Assembly (NCBI RefSeq): GCF_001513975.1
Contig: NZ_KQ947990.1
Coordinates: 296,311-360,310 of the forward strand
Source of the DNA: Streptomyces curacoi
GTDB lineage: Bacteria > Actinomycetota > Actinomycetes > Streptomycetales > Streptomycetaceae
Reading direction: 5' to 3'
Length of the DNA stretch: 64,000 nucleotides
In this document: positions 1-7,849 of the stretch, piece after piece
Numbering within the stretch: position 1 is the stretch's first letter
How the letters are laid out: every line of letters starts with the position of its first letter
Notes under the pieces: generated by a model
What the model saw: only the letters and a program-made list of their open reading frames with translations
Databases searched by the model: none
What the model was told of the DNA's origin: nothing
Translations under genes and position numbers: made by a program

Positions 1-1
1 G

Positions 2-232
2 ACGGACAGGCCCTACGCGACGGTCAAGGTCACCAACCCGAACTCCACGGGCGGCTACTTCACCGTCACGGTCGACTTCCTCGACGCCGCCTCCCACCGG
101 GTGGAACAGCGCACCGAGGACGAGTTCGTCGCCGCGAACGAGACGGTGAGCGTCCAGGTGGACCTCTCCGGCGCGGGCGTCGCGGCGCAGGTCGACCACT
201 GCGCGGCCGAGCCGTACGCCACGGCCGGCTGA
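2..232 (+). CDS. C-terminal end of a probable secreted/cell-envelope protein (FxLYD-like), partial
   Basis: The window opens inside an open frame that runs 76 residues to a TGA at 230-232. The visible part reads as a small beta-sandwich: alternating hydrophobic strands such as YATVKVTNPNS, YFTVTVDFLDA and ETVSVQVDLSGAG, ending with a single Cys (VDHCAAEPY). This pattern is typical of the FxLYD-type domain at the C-terminus of actinobacterial lipoproteins or secreted proteins, but the N-terminus and any signal peptide lie outside the window. It converges on the crotonase gene that ends at 240, with only 7 nt between the stops. Family assignment is tentative. Confidence 0.6.
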   Translation, partial: TDRPYATVKVTNPNSTGGYFTVTVDFLDAASHRVEQRTEDEFVAANETVSVQVDLSGAGVAAQVDHCAAEPYATAG

Positions 233-239
233 CGGGCAC

Positions 240-1013
240 TCACCGCACCCGGTAGCCACCGGCCCGCCGGGCCGCGAACAGCTCCGCCTGGCGGTCGGCG
301 GGCGAGTTCCCGAGGGTGATGAGGTGGGGCGCCTGGGCGAAGGCGTGGGCGAGGGCGGCCTCCTTGGCCGCCCACAGCGCCCGCACGGTGCCCTGCACAC
401 CCGCCGCCGGATACCCGGCTATGACGGCGGCCCGGTCGACCGCGGCGGCCAGCGCCCCACCGGGTTCGGTGACTTCCGAGACCAGCCCGATCTCATGGGC
501 CCGCCGCGCCGACATCCGCTCCGCGCTCCCCATCAGCGCCATCCGCGCGGCCTCCCCGTACGGCATGCGCAGTGCCATGAGCATCGACTCGTAGGCGCTG
601 ACCATGCCGTAGCTGGTGTGCGGGTCGAAGAAGGTGGCGCTCGGGTCGGCGACGAGGAAGTCCGCCTCGCCGAGGAGGTAGAAGGCACCCCCGCAGGCCA
701 TGCCCTGCACGGCGGCCACGACCGGCTTCCACAGGTCGTTGGCCTTGGGCCCGGCCCGCAGCAGCGGATCGTCCATCATGTACGGCGAGCCGGGCTGCGG
801 GACGACGGCCGCCCGGTCCAGCCCCGTGCAGAACGCCCGCTCCCCGGCACCGGTGAGCACGACGGCCCGTACGGTGTCGTCGAACCGCAACTCCCGCCAC
901 GCGCCCACGAGTTCGTCCCGCAGGGCGAGGTCGATGGCGTTGAGGCGATCGGGGCGGTCGAGGATGACGACGGCGACGCCGGTGTCCTTGTCGGTGGCGA
1001 CGCGGAGGCTCAT
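240..1013 (-). CDS. Enoyl-CoA hydratase/isomerase (crotonase) family protein
   Basis: 257 residues, the usual crotonase length. Starts at ATG 1013 (MSLRVATDKDTGVAVVILDR), which overlaps the stop of the DUF35 gene by 4 nt (ATGA), so the two are translationally coupled. Crotonase features: LNAIDLALRDELVGAW near the N-terminus, the oxyanion-hole segment FCTGLDRAAV, and the second loop GMACGGAFYLLGEADFLVA. The classical catalytic Glu pair is not obvious, so hydratase, isomerase or hydrolase activity cannot be decided. It is the last gene of a leftward operon thiolase-DUF35-crotonase that starts from the operator-bearing promoter near 2624-2652. Likely role: a hydration step in beta-oxidation-like breakdown of an acyl-CoA. 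Confidence 0.9.
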   Translation of the reverse strand: MSLRVATDKDTGVAVVILDRPDRLNAIDLALRDELVGAWRELRFDDTVRAVVLTGAGERAFCTGLDRAAVVPQPGSPYMMDDPLLRAGPKANDLWKPVVAAVQGMACGGAFYLLGEADFLVADPSATFFDPHTSYGMVSAYESMLMALRMPYGEAARMALMGSAERMSARRAHEIGLVSEVTEPGGALAAAVDRAAVIAGYPAAGVQGTVRALWAAKEAALAHAFAQAPHLITLGNSPADRQAELFAARRAGGYRVR

Positions 1014-1426
1014 GGCCGCTCCAGGACCCACCGGGGCAGGCCGGTGGGGCCGAAGACGGCCTGGACCTTGGCGCCGATGCGGATCCGGTCGGGGGAGAGG
1101 GAGTTGAGGGGCGCGTCCGGGGCGGTGACGAGGTTGCCGACCAGGCGGATGCGGGGGGCGTCGGTGAGTTCGACGACGATGACGTTGTACGGCGCCTGCT
1201 CCGCGTAGTCGGGCAGCAGGGGCGGGTGGGGGACGACGTACGACCAGATACGGCCCTGACCGGACGTGCGGCGCCACTCGCTCGCGAAGGACTGGCAGTG
1301 CGGGCAGCACGGGCGGGGCGGGAACCGTGGCTCACCGCAGTCGGCGCAGGCCTGGACTCGGAGCTCGCCCTGGGCGGCGTACCGCCAGAAGGGGGCGCCG
1401 TCGGGGTCGGTGACGGGGGAGAGCAT
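1010..1426 (-). CDS. Zn-ribbon/OB-fold DUF35 protein, probable partner of the adjacent thiolase-like protein
   Basis: 138 residues. An N-terminal rubredoxin-like zinc ribbon is visible (CADC and CCPHC, about residues 27-44), followed by an OB-fold part (GRIWSYVVPH, PYNVIVVELTDAPRIRLVGN). This is the DUF35 architecture. DUF35 domains bind thiolase-superfamily proteins and help acyl-CoA docking; in actinobacterial sterol side-chain degradation the DUF35 part of ChsH2 binds the aldolase Ltp2. The gene lies 6 nt downstream of the thiolase-like gene and overlaps the crotonase start by 4 nt, so a complex of the products is likely. No catalytic role of its own is expected. Confidence 0.9.
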   Translation of the reverse strand: MLSPVTDPDGAPFWRYAAQGELRVQACADCGEPRFPPRPCCPHCQSFASEWRRTSGQGRIWSYVVPHPPLLPDYAEQAPYNVIVVELTDAPRIRLVGNLVTAPDAPLNSLSPDRIRIGAKVQAVFGPTGLPRWVLERP

Positions 1427-1432
1427 CCTTGG

Positions 1433-2587
1433 TCAACTCCTCAGGAGCAGCGCGGAGGTGGGGACGCCTTCGCCGGCGGTGACGAGGCAGGTGGCGGCGC
1501 CCGGGACTTGGGCGGTGCTGGTGCCGCGGAGCTGTTTGACGCCTTCGTTGATGAGGTTGAACCCGTGGACGTAGGCCTCGCTGAGCCCGCCGCCCCCGGT
1601 GTTGAGGGGCAGCAGCCCGCCGATCTCCAGGGCCCCGCCCTCCGTGAAGGCCCCGCCCTCTCCCCTCCCGCAGAACCCGTAACCCTCCAGCGACAGCGGT
1701 ATGAGAGCCGTGAAGGCGTCGTAGATCTGGGCGACGTCCACATCCTGTGGAGTGAAGTCCGCGTGCTTCCACAGATGGCGGGCGGCCGTCCAGGCGGGCC
1801 CGGTGAGCGGGTCGTCGTTCCAGTAGTTGACCATGCCGTGGTGCTGGGCGGGCAGGCCCTGGGCGGCGGAGTGGACGTAGACGGGGGTGTGCCGGCAGTC
1901 GCGGGCGCGCTCCCGGCTGACGATCACACAGGCCAGGGCGCCGTCCGTCTCCAGGCAGTTGTCGAAGAGGCACAGGGGCTCGCTGATCCACCGGGAGGTC
2001 ATGTACATCTCGCGGGTGAGGGGACGGTCGTACATGACGGCGGCCGGGTTCTGGTTGGCCCGGTTGCGGCAGGCGAGGGCGACGTTGAAGAGGTGGTCCC
2101 GGGTCGCCCCGTACTCGTGCATGTACCGGCGGGCGAGCATGGCGATCTCGTCGACCGGCCGCAGGAGGCCGTACGGCCGGGTCCACTGGGCGGGGGTGGG
2201 CAGTTGGGCGGTGGTGTTGCGCCAGGGCCTGGGCCCGCTGCCCCGCTTGCGGGACCGCCAGGCGACGCCGACCGTGGCCTGCCCGGTGGCGATGGCGGCG
2301 GCGAGATGCGCGACGGTGGCACACGAGCCGCCACCGCCGTACCCCACCTTGCTGAAGAAGGTGAGATCCCCGAACCCGACGGCCTTCGCCAGCTCGACCT
2401 CGTCCGTCTCCTCCATGGTGTAGCTGGCCAGGGCGTCGACCTCACCCGGGGCGATCCCGGCGTCGTCGAGGGCGGCGAGGACGGCGCGGCAGGCGAGGGT
2501 CTTCTCGTCCTCGGGAAGGCGTTTGGCGAACGGCGTCTCGCCTATGCCGACGATGGCGGTCGCGTCCCTGAGTCCTGCCATGTGCAC
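1433..2587 (-). CDS. Thiolase-fold lipid-transfer-type protein (Ltp2-like), possible retro-aldolase
   Basis: 384 residues, the length of SCP-x/Ltp2-type thiolase-fold proteins. The start is ATG 2587 or ATG 2581 (MAGLRDATAIVGIGETPF). The N-terminal motif GGGSCATVAHLAAAI holds a Cys in the thiolase nucleophile region. In the C-terminal half the classical GHP triad of biosynthetic thiolases is replaced by LSEAYVHGFN, the arrangement seen in Ltp2-like enzymes that use Tyr residues for retro-aldol cleavage of CoA thioesters. With the DUF35 partner next door, aldolase rather than thiolase activity is plausible (inference). First gene of the leftward operon. Its promoter, with the -35 inside a CTGAC-N5-GTCAG palindrome, is described at 2611-2652. 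Confidence 0.88.
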   Translation of the reverse strand: MHMAGLRDATAIVGIGETPFAKRLPEDEKTLACRAVLAALDDAGIAPGEVDALASYTMEETDEVELAKAVGFGDLTFFSKVGYGGGGSCATVAHLAAAIATGQATVGVAWRSRKRGSGPRPWRNTTAQLPTPAQWTRPYGLLRPVDEIAMLARRYMHEYGATRDHLFNVALACRNRANQNPAAVMYDRPLTREMYMTSRWISEPLCLFDNCLETDGALACVIVSRERARDCRHTPVYVHSAAQGLPAQHHGMVNYWNDDPLTGPAWTAARHLWKHADFTPQDVDVAQIYDAFTALIPLSLEGYGFCGRGEGGAFTEGGALEIGGLLPLNTGGGGLSEAYVHGFNLINEGVKQLRGTSTAQVPGAATCLVTAGEGVPTSALLLRS

Positions 2588-2610
2588 ACCTCCGCGCCGC
2601 GGACCGGCTG

Positions 2611-2652
2611 CTGACAGGTCGTCAGACTACAGCTAATCTGACGGGCAGTCAG
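2611..2652. promoter_or_regulatory. Divergent promoter with two CTGAC-N5-GTCAG operators
   Basis: Two palindromes, CTGACAGGTCGTCAG (2611-2625) and CTGACGGGCAGTCAG (2638-2652), lie between the divergent thiolase and acyl-CoA synthetase genes. Rightward promoter: -35 CTGACA 2611-2616, 17-nt spacer, -10 TAATCT 2634-2639. Leftward promoter: -35 CTGACT 2652-2647, 17-nt spacer, -10 TAGTCT 2629-2624. Each -35 is thus the left arm of a palindrome, so a bound dimer would occlude both promoters. TetR-type repressor binding is inferred; the regulator is not identified. Confidence 0.75.
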
Positions 2653-2676
2653 CTAGCGTGTTCGGGGAGGCCCATC

Positions 2677-4242
2677 GTGGAGTGGCAGAGCATCCCGGAG
2701 CTGGTCCGCCGGGCGGCCGAGCGGTATGCGGACACCGAAGCGGTGGTGGAGGGCCGGACCCGGATCTCCTACGGCGAACTCGGCGCCCGCGTCGAGCGCT
2801 CGGCGGCGGCCTGCCTGGCGAACGGCGTCGAGCCGGGCGACCGGGTCGCCGTCTGGGCCCCGAACACACTGGACTGGATCGTGGCGGCGCTGGGCGCGGT
2901 GTCGGCGGGCGCGGTGCTGGTGCCGCTGAACACGCGCTTCAAGGGCGCGGAGGCGGCGGACGTACTGCGCCGCAGCGGCACACGGCTGCTGTTCGTGACC
3001 GGCACCTTCCTGGGCACCTCGTACGTGGCGTCCCTGCGCAGGGCGGTCGCGGAGGGACCGGGTCTGCCGGACCTGGAACAGGTGGTGGTGCTGTCGGACG
3101 ACGCTCCCGCGGACTTCCGCACCTGGAAGGAGTTCCTGGCGAGCGGGGACGGGGTGGGGGAGGCGGAGGTGCGGGCGAGGTCGGGAGCCGTGTCCGGCTC
3201 CTGGCCCTCGGACATCGTCTTCACCTCCGGTACGACGGGCCGCCCGAAGGGCGCGGTGATCACCCACGCGCAGACGCTGCGTGCCTACGAGGTGTGGAGC
3301 GACCTCGCGGGCCTCCGGCAGGGCGACCGCTACCTGATCGTGAACCCCTTCTTCCACACCTTCGGCTACAAGGCCGGGGTGATCGCCTGCCTGATGCGGG
3401 GCGCGACGATGATCCCCCAGCCGGTCTTCGACGTCGGCACGGCCCTGGCGAACATCGCGGCGGAACGGGTGTCGGTGCTGCCGGGCCCGCCGACCCTCCA
3501 CCAGTCCCTCCTCGACCACCCGGCGAGGGGCTCCTACGACCTCTCCGCCCTGCGGCTGGTGGTGACCGGCGCGGCGGTGGTGCCGCTGCGGCTGGTGGAA
3601 CGCCTGCGCGGGGAACTGGGCGTGGAGACGGTCCTGACGGCGTACGGACTCTCGGAGGCCAGCGGCATCGTGACCATGTGCCGGCGCGGCGACGACCCGT
3701 CGGTGATCGCGTCGACGTCCGGGCGGGCGATACCGGGCACGGAGGTGCGGGTCGAGGCACCGCTCGGCGAGCCCGGCGAGGTGCTGGTCCGCGGGTTCAA
3801 CGTCATGCGCGGCTACTACGCGGACGCGGCGGCCACGGCCGAGGTACTGACGGAGGACGGGTGGCTGCGGACGGGGGATGTGGGCGTCCTGGACTCCGCC
3901 GGGAACTTGCGGATCACCGACCGCCTCAAGGACATGTTCATCGTCGGCGGCTTCAACGCGTACCCCGCGGAGATAGAGCAGGTCCTCGGTCTGCATCCCG
4001 ATGTCGCGGACGTCGCCGTGATCGGCGTACCGGATCCGCGGCTGGGCGAGGTCGGCAAGGCGTTCGTCGTGCGGCGGCCGGGGGCCGTGCTGACCGGGGA
4101 CGACCTGATCGCCTGGGCGCGGCGGGAGATGGCGAACTACAAGGTGCCGCGGAGGGTGGAGTTCTTGGGGGAGTTGCCGCGCAATGCGAGCGGCAAGGTG
4201 GTGAAGGGGGAGCTGCGGGGACGGCGTGCCGGCCACCCATGA
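2677..4242 (+). CDS. Acyl-CoA synthetase (AMP-forming, FadD3-like)
   Basis: 521 residues. GTG start 2677 is preceded by GGGGAGG (2664-2670). ANL-superfamily motifs in order: P-loop TSGTTGRPKGAVITH (about residues 187-201), the YGLSEASG motif, LRTGDVG, and the C-terminal domain with DRLKDMFIVGG and the catalytic lysine in SGKVVKGEL. It activates a carboxylic acid as its adenylate and then as the CoA thioester, in the cytoplasm. Divergently transcribed from the thiolase-DUF35-crotonase operon, sharing the double-operator promoter, so the CoA activation and breakdown enzymes are probably co-induced. The substrate is unknown; sequence class is close to FadD3/long side-chain acid ligases rather than acetate ligases. 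Confidence 0.93.
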   Translation: MEWQSIPELVRRAAERYADTEAVVEGRTRISYGELGARVERSAAACLANGVEPGDRVAVWAPNTLDWIVAALGAVSAGAVLVPLNTRFKGAEAADVLRRSGTRLLFVTGTFLGTSYVASLRRAVAEGPGLPDLEQVVVLSDDAPADFRTWKEFLASGDGVGEAEVRARSGAVSGSWPSDIVFTSGTTGRPKGAVITHAQTLRAYEVWSDLAGLRQGDRYLIVNPFFHTFGYKAGVIACLMRGATMIPQPVFDVGTALANIAAERVSVLPGPPTLHQSLLDHPARGSYDLSALRLVVTGAAVVPLRLVERLRGELGVETVLTAYGLSEASGIVTMCRRGDDPSVIASTSGRAIPGTEVRVEAPLGEPGEVLVRGFNVMRGYYADAAATAEVLTEDGWLRTGDVGVLDSAGNLRITDRLKDMFIVGGFNAYPAEIEQVLGLHPDVADVAVIGVPDPRLGEVGKAFVVRRPGAVLTGDDLIAWARREMANYKVPRRVEFLGELPRNASGKVVKGELRGRRAGHP

Positions 4243-4249
4243 CACACCT

Positions 4250-4286
4250 CGGCCGCGGCGGCTCCCCCTCCGCGCCGCCGCGGCCG
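4250..4286. terminator. Bidirectional terminator hairpin
   Basis: Perfect 12-bp arms CGGCCGCGGCGG (4250-4261) and CCGCCGCGGCCG (4275-4286) with a 13-nt loop. It lies between the convergent acyl-CoA synthetase (+) and afsS (-) and is placed to stop transcription from both sides. Confidence 0.75.
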
Positions 4287-4305
4287 ATCCCCGTGGAGAG
4301 AGGCG

Positions 4306-4485
4306 TCAGCCGGTCGGCTCACCAGTGGCGTGCGTGTTGTCCGTGGTGGCGTCCCCGGTTCCCTCGTCGGCCTTCAGCTTGCTCGTGTCGAGCGGCTCGC
4401 TGGTGGCGTGGGTGTTGAGCGTGGTCACCTCAGTGGCGTCCGTCTCCGGCGCCACTGCCTCGGTGGTCTTCTTGTTGTCGCTCAT
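4306..4485 (-). CDS. afsS: AfsS (AfsR2)-type small regulatory protein
   Basis: 59 residues beginning MSDNKKTTEAVAPETD, starting at ATG 4485 with AGGGGAG about 11 nt upstream. The protein is acidic/Thr-rich and has two copies of a short repeat, LNTHATSEP and DNTHATGEP, as in the 63-residue 'sigma-like' AfsS of S. coelicolor. Position also fits: directly downstream of the AfsR homologue in the same orientation. In S. coelicolor AfsR activates afsS, and AfsS then raises antibiotic production pleiotropically by an unknown mechanism. Own promoter is likely: a direct-repeat box lies at 4661-4682 and a strong hairpin (4535-4568) in between. Identification rests on repeats plus synteny. Confidence 0.88.
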   Translation of the reverse strand: MSDNKKTTEAVAPETDATEVTTLNTHATSEPLDTSKLKADEGTGDATTDNTHATGEPTG

Positions 4486-4534
4486 GGCTCGCTCTGCTCC
4501 CCTGACAGTCTTCGATGCGGTGGGTCGGAGAGAC

Positions 4535-4568
4535 CCGCCCGGCAGCTCCCCCGCGGGCTGCCGGGCGG
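4535..4568. terminator. Hairpin between afsR and afsS
   Basis: 12-bp perfect arms CCGCCCGGCAGC (4535-4546) and GCTGCCGGGCGG (4557-4568), 10-nt loop, no U-tract. It follows afsR on the minus strand, but lies downstream of the likely afsS promoter, so it would fold in the afsS leader. It could be a terminator, attenuator or stabilising leader hairpin. Confidence 0.55.
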
Positions 4569-4660
4569 ATACTCCCTGGGCCGGTACACCTTAGAGGTGA
4601 GGCCACTGGCCGTCCCGCCTGCCCCCCGACGCGACGGAACGACACGACGAGAGTGCCGTG

Positions 4661-4682
4661 GGGCGATAAACGAACGATGAAC
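4661..4682 (-). promoter_or_regulatory. afsS promoter direct repeats (AfsR/PhoP-type box)
   Basis: Read on the minus strand there are two adjacent 11-bp direct repeats, GTTCATCGTTC (4682-4672) and GTTTATCGCCC (4671-4661), 17 nt past the afsR stop. The GTTCAYC core and 11-nt period match the PHO-box layout, and AfsR and PhoP are known to bind overlapping repeats in the S. coelicolor afsS promoter. A -10 such as CACTCT follows a few nt downstream, as in SARP-activated promoters. Confidence 0.65.
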
Positions 4683-4698
4683 GTGCAGGCGCGGCGCC

Positions 4699-7662
4699 TC
4701 AGGCGAGGGCGAGCGGGTGGAGGAGAGCCCGGACCTGTTCGGCTTCCGGGACTCCGAGTGCGTCGAAGATATCGAGGGCTTCCCGCCAGCAGACCTGAGC
4801 GCGACCGGTCTGCCCTATGTCGCTCAAGGCCCGCCCGAGCACAGTAAGCACGTTTCCGCGCCGCCACTCGCCGCCGATTCCCCGGAGAACGGTCAGCGCC
4901 AGTTCCGCGTTGGCGGCGGCCTGTGCCGGACGCCGGGCGGCGAGGTCCACTTCGGCGAGACGGAAGAGCGTCATACCCTCCCACAGCCGCTGCCGGCTGT
5001 CCCGGAAGACCTCCAGGGCCTCTTCAAGGCGATCGGCCGCCTGTGACAGCTGACCGCTCTGGGTGAGTGCGAGGCCCAGCGCGTAGCGGCCGTTGGCCCC
5101 CTTGAGCGTGATTCCCATGTCGTCGTACATGCCGGTGCCCTGCTCGGCCAGGGTCACGGCGCTCGCGGTCTGGCCCATCGCCAGGTGTATCCGTGACAGG
5201 TTGCACAACGCGCTGGCCTCGCCGGGGCGGTCCCCACAGGACCGGAAACTCTCGATCGCGCGGCTCAGGTGCGTCTCCCCGTCCTCGTGCCGGCTCTGGT
5301 AGAGCGCGATGACGCCGAGCATGTTGGACGCCCAGCAGGTGGGAAGCGGGTCGTCGGCCATCTCCGCCAGCCGGAGGGCGTCGGCGGCCTCCTGGTCCGC
5401 AAGCTCGAAGCGGCCGGAAATGTGATGGCCGTTGGCCAGCGTCACCAGCGCCCGGGCTTCCGCCTGTTGGTCTCCGGCGGCCGAGGCCGCGGCACGCATG
5501 GCCGTCCCTGTCGCCTCGTACTCCTTTGAGTTGGCGCCCGATTCCGTCAGATCGATCGCAGTCCACAACAGGTCCACGGCACGCCTCAGATGGTGCGGCG
5601 CAGCGCATTGCCGCACACACGCGAGCAGGCAGATCGCCTCCGCGTACAACCAGTCGCGAGCCTGGTGCCGGTCCTCGAACGTCAATCCCGGATACTCGGT
5701 CGCCTCGCGGTGATCCACCAGCCGATCCCCCGGCCGCTCGATCGCGTAAACCCCCGCCGCGGTCGCCAGATAGAAGTCCAGCAGCCGCGACATCGCCGCG
5801 TCCCGCTCGCTCGGCGGCCACTCGTCCCGCTCCGCGCAGGCACGCGCGTAGAGCCGCACCAGGTCGTGGTACCGGTACCGCCCGGGCGCCGCCGACTCCA
5901 GCAGCGACGTGTCGACGAGGGACTCCAGCAGGTCCTCGGTCTCGTCCACCGGCAGATCCAGCACCGCCGCGGCCGCCGCCAGCGAGATGTCCGGGCCGTC
6001 CGCCAGCCCCAGCAGCCGGAACGCGCGGGCCTGGGCGGGCTCCAGGGCGCCGTAGCCCAGCTCGAAGGTGGCCTTCACGGCGAGGTCGCCGGCCTGGAGC
6101 TCGTCCAGGCGGCGCCGCTCGTCCGCGAGCTTGGCGGCGAGGACGGACACCGTCCAGGTGCGGCGGGCCGCCAGCCGGGACGCCGCGATGCGGATGGCCA
6201 GCGGCAGGAAGCCGCACGCCGCGACCACGTCCAGCGCGGCCTCCCGCTCGGACCCCACCCGCTCCTCGCCCACGATCTTCGTGAACAGGGAGAGGGCCTC
6301 CTCCGGGGACATCACGTCCAGGTCGACCAGATGCGCGCCGGCGAGGTCCACCATCCGCACCCGGGAGGTCACCAGCGCCGCGCAGCCCTCCGTGCCGGGC
6401 AGCAGCGGACGTACCTGGGCGGCGTCCTTGGCGTTGTCCAGCAGCACCAGCACCCGGCGGCCGTCCAGGATCGAGCGGTACAGCGCCGAGCGCTCCTCCA
6501 GGGAGTCGGGGATGGCCGAGTCCGCCGTGCCCAGGGCGCGCAGGAAGGAGCCCAGGACTGTCTCCGGTTCCGCCGCCCGGGGGCCCGCGCCCTGCAGGTC
6601 GACGTACAGCTGGCCGTCGGGGAACGCCGCGCGCGCCTGGTGCGCCACGTGCACCGCGAGCGTCGTCTTGCCGACCCCGCCGATGCCCGCCAGCGCGGAC
6701 ACGGCCATCACCCGGCCCTCCGCCGAGGCCAGGACCTCGCTCAGCTCCGAGACGAAGGCGGAACGGCCCGTGAAGTCGGGGACGGTCGCCGGGAGTTGTG
6801 CCGGTCGGACCGGGGCGGCCGTGGGCTCCGGCGCCGGCGCCGACGGTTCCGCCAGCGCCGGGTCCGCCTGCAGGATCCGCTGCTGGAGCTCGCTCAGCCC
6901 CGGACGCGGGTCCACGCCCAGCTCGTCCGCCAGCAGCCGCCGGGTGTCCGCGTACACCGCCAGCGCCTCCGCCTGGCGGCCACTGCGGTACAGCGCCAGC
7001 ATCAGCAGCTCACGCAGCCGCTCCCGCAGCGGGTGCGCCGCCGTCAGCGCCGTCAGCTCCGACACCGCCTCCGCGTGGCAGCCCTGCTCCAGGTCCATGT
7101 CCAGGCGGGACTCCAGCAGTTGCAGCCGCCACTCCTCCAGGCGGACCCGCTGCGCCTCCGCGTACGAACCGGGAACCCCTGCCAGCGCCTCCCCGTCCCA
7201 CAGCGCCAGCGCCCGCCCCAGCACCTTGCGCGCATGGCACAGATCCCCGGCGTTGCGCGCCTTCTCCGCCTCCGCGGCCAGCTCCTGCGCCACCGCCAGG
7301 TCCAGCGCGCCCTCGGCCAGCCCCCGCACGGCGTAACCGCCCGACTCGCTCACCAGGACGCCGGGATCGAGCACCTTCCGCAGCCGGGAGGCGTACGTCC
7401 GTACCGCCGCCAGCGCCTGCGAGGGCGGCTCCTCGCCCCACAGGGCGTCGATCAGCTCTCCCGCGGTCGCCGTACGGCCCTCGCGCAGCAGCAGGGCCGC
7501 GAGCAGGGCGCGTTGCTGGGGGGAGCCGGTGGGGAGCTGCTCCTCGCCGCGCCAGGCGCGTACCGGGCCGAGCACGCTGAAGCGCAGCGCCGCCGGCGGC
7601 TCCGCCGCATTTGTCGAGGAGCCGGGACGCCTCTGCTCCGGCACTCGCGGTACCCCGTCCAT
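4699..7662 (-). CDS. afsR: AfsR-type SARP transcriptional activator (wHTH-BTAD, NB-ARC, TPR)
   Basis: 987 residues, close to the 993 of S. coelicolor AfsR. Domains: OmpR-like winged helix (about 25-105, RFSVLGPVRAW ... RTYASRLRKVL), bacterial transcriptional activation domain (about 115-260), NB-ARC ATPase (about 300-570) with Walker A GIGGVGKTTLAVHVA near 325 and Walker B RRVLVLLDNA near 395, and a TPR-rich C-terminus (about 640-980). AfsR is phosphorylated by Ser/Thr kinases such as AfsK in S. coelicolor and activates afsS. No kinase gene is seen within this window. Start ATG 7662; MDGVPRVPEQRRPG leader is disordered. It lies between two gene groups that carry the CTGAC-N5-GTCAG operator, but has none itself. 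Confidence 0.93.
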   Translation of the reverse strand: MDGVPRVPEQRRPGSSTNAAEPPAALRFSVLGPVRAWRGEEQLPTGSPQQRALLAALLLREGRTATAGELIDALWGEEPPSQALAAVRTYASRLRKVLDPGVLVSESGGYAVRGLAEGALDLAVAQELAAEAEKARNAGDLCHARKVLGRALALWDGEALAGVPGSYAEAQRVRLEEWRLQLLESRLDMDLEQGCHAEAVSELTALTAAHPLRERLRELLMLALYRSGRQAEALAVYADTRRLLADELGVDPRPGLSELQQRILQADPALAEPSAPAPEPTAAPVRPAQLPATVPDFTGRSAFVSELSEVLASAEGRVMAVSALAGIGGVGKTTLAVHVAHQARAAFPDGQLYVDLQGAGPRAAEPETVLGSFLRALGTADSAIPDSLEERSALYRSILDGRRVLVLLDNAKDAAQVRPLLPGTEGCAALVTSRVRMVDLAGAHLVDLDVMSPEEALSLFTKIVGEERVGSEREAALDVVAACGFLPLAIRIAASRLAARRTWTVSVLAAKLADERRRLDELQAGDLAVKATFELGYGALEPAQARAFRLLGLADGPDISLAAAAAVLDLPVDETEDLLESLVDTSLLESAAPGRYRYHDLVRLYARACAERDEWPPSERDAAMSRLLDFYLATAAGVYAIERPGDRLVDHREATEYPGLTFEDRHQARDWLYAEAICLLACVRQCAAPHHLRRAVDLLWTAIDLTESGANSKEYEATGTAMRAAASAAGDQQAEARALVTLANGHHISGRFELADQEAADALRLAEMADDPLPTCWASNMLGVIALYQSRHEDGETHLSRAIESFRSCGDRPGEASALCNLSRIHLAMGQTASAVTLAEQGTGMYDDMGITLKGANGRYALGLALTQSGQLSQAADRLEEALEVFRDSRQRLWEGMTLFRLAEVDLAARRPAQAAANAELALTVLRGIGGEWRRGNVLTVLGRALSDIGQTGRAQVCWREALDIFDALGVPEAEQVRALLHPLALA

Positions 7663-7813
7663 CGCAGTCCCCCTAGGACCCGTTTACATCTCCGCCAGTT
7701 TGCCTTGTTCCGGCAGATGCGTCAGCTGTGGAGAGGCTGATCACAGACAGGCGCGCGGGATATCACAAGGCCCTCACGTGCCCTTCGCACAACGGCGGCC
7801 CGTTCCCGCTTGG

Positions 7814-7828
7814 CTGACGGACCGTCAG
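7814..7828. promoter_or_regulatory. CTGAC-N5-GTCAG operator and promoter of the amidohydrolase-LLM operon
   Basis: CTGACGGACCGTCAG, fully palindromic arms; CTGACG 7814-7819 also fits a -35, followed after 17 nt by TACCGT (7837-7842) as -10. The predicted transcription start falls on about 7849-7850, that is, on the ATG of the amidohydrolase, which suggests a leaderless mRNA. Confidence 0.72.
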
Positions 7829-7849
7829 ATCGGCGCTACCGTGACGGAC

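Noticed and set aside
7663..7813. CTGAC-N5-GTCAG control of afsR
   Set aside because: The palindrome at 7814 is 150 bp from the afsR start and is positioned as the -35 of the divergent amidohydrolase gene; no second copy or matching -10 faces afsR.
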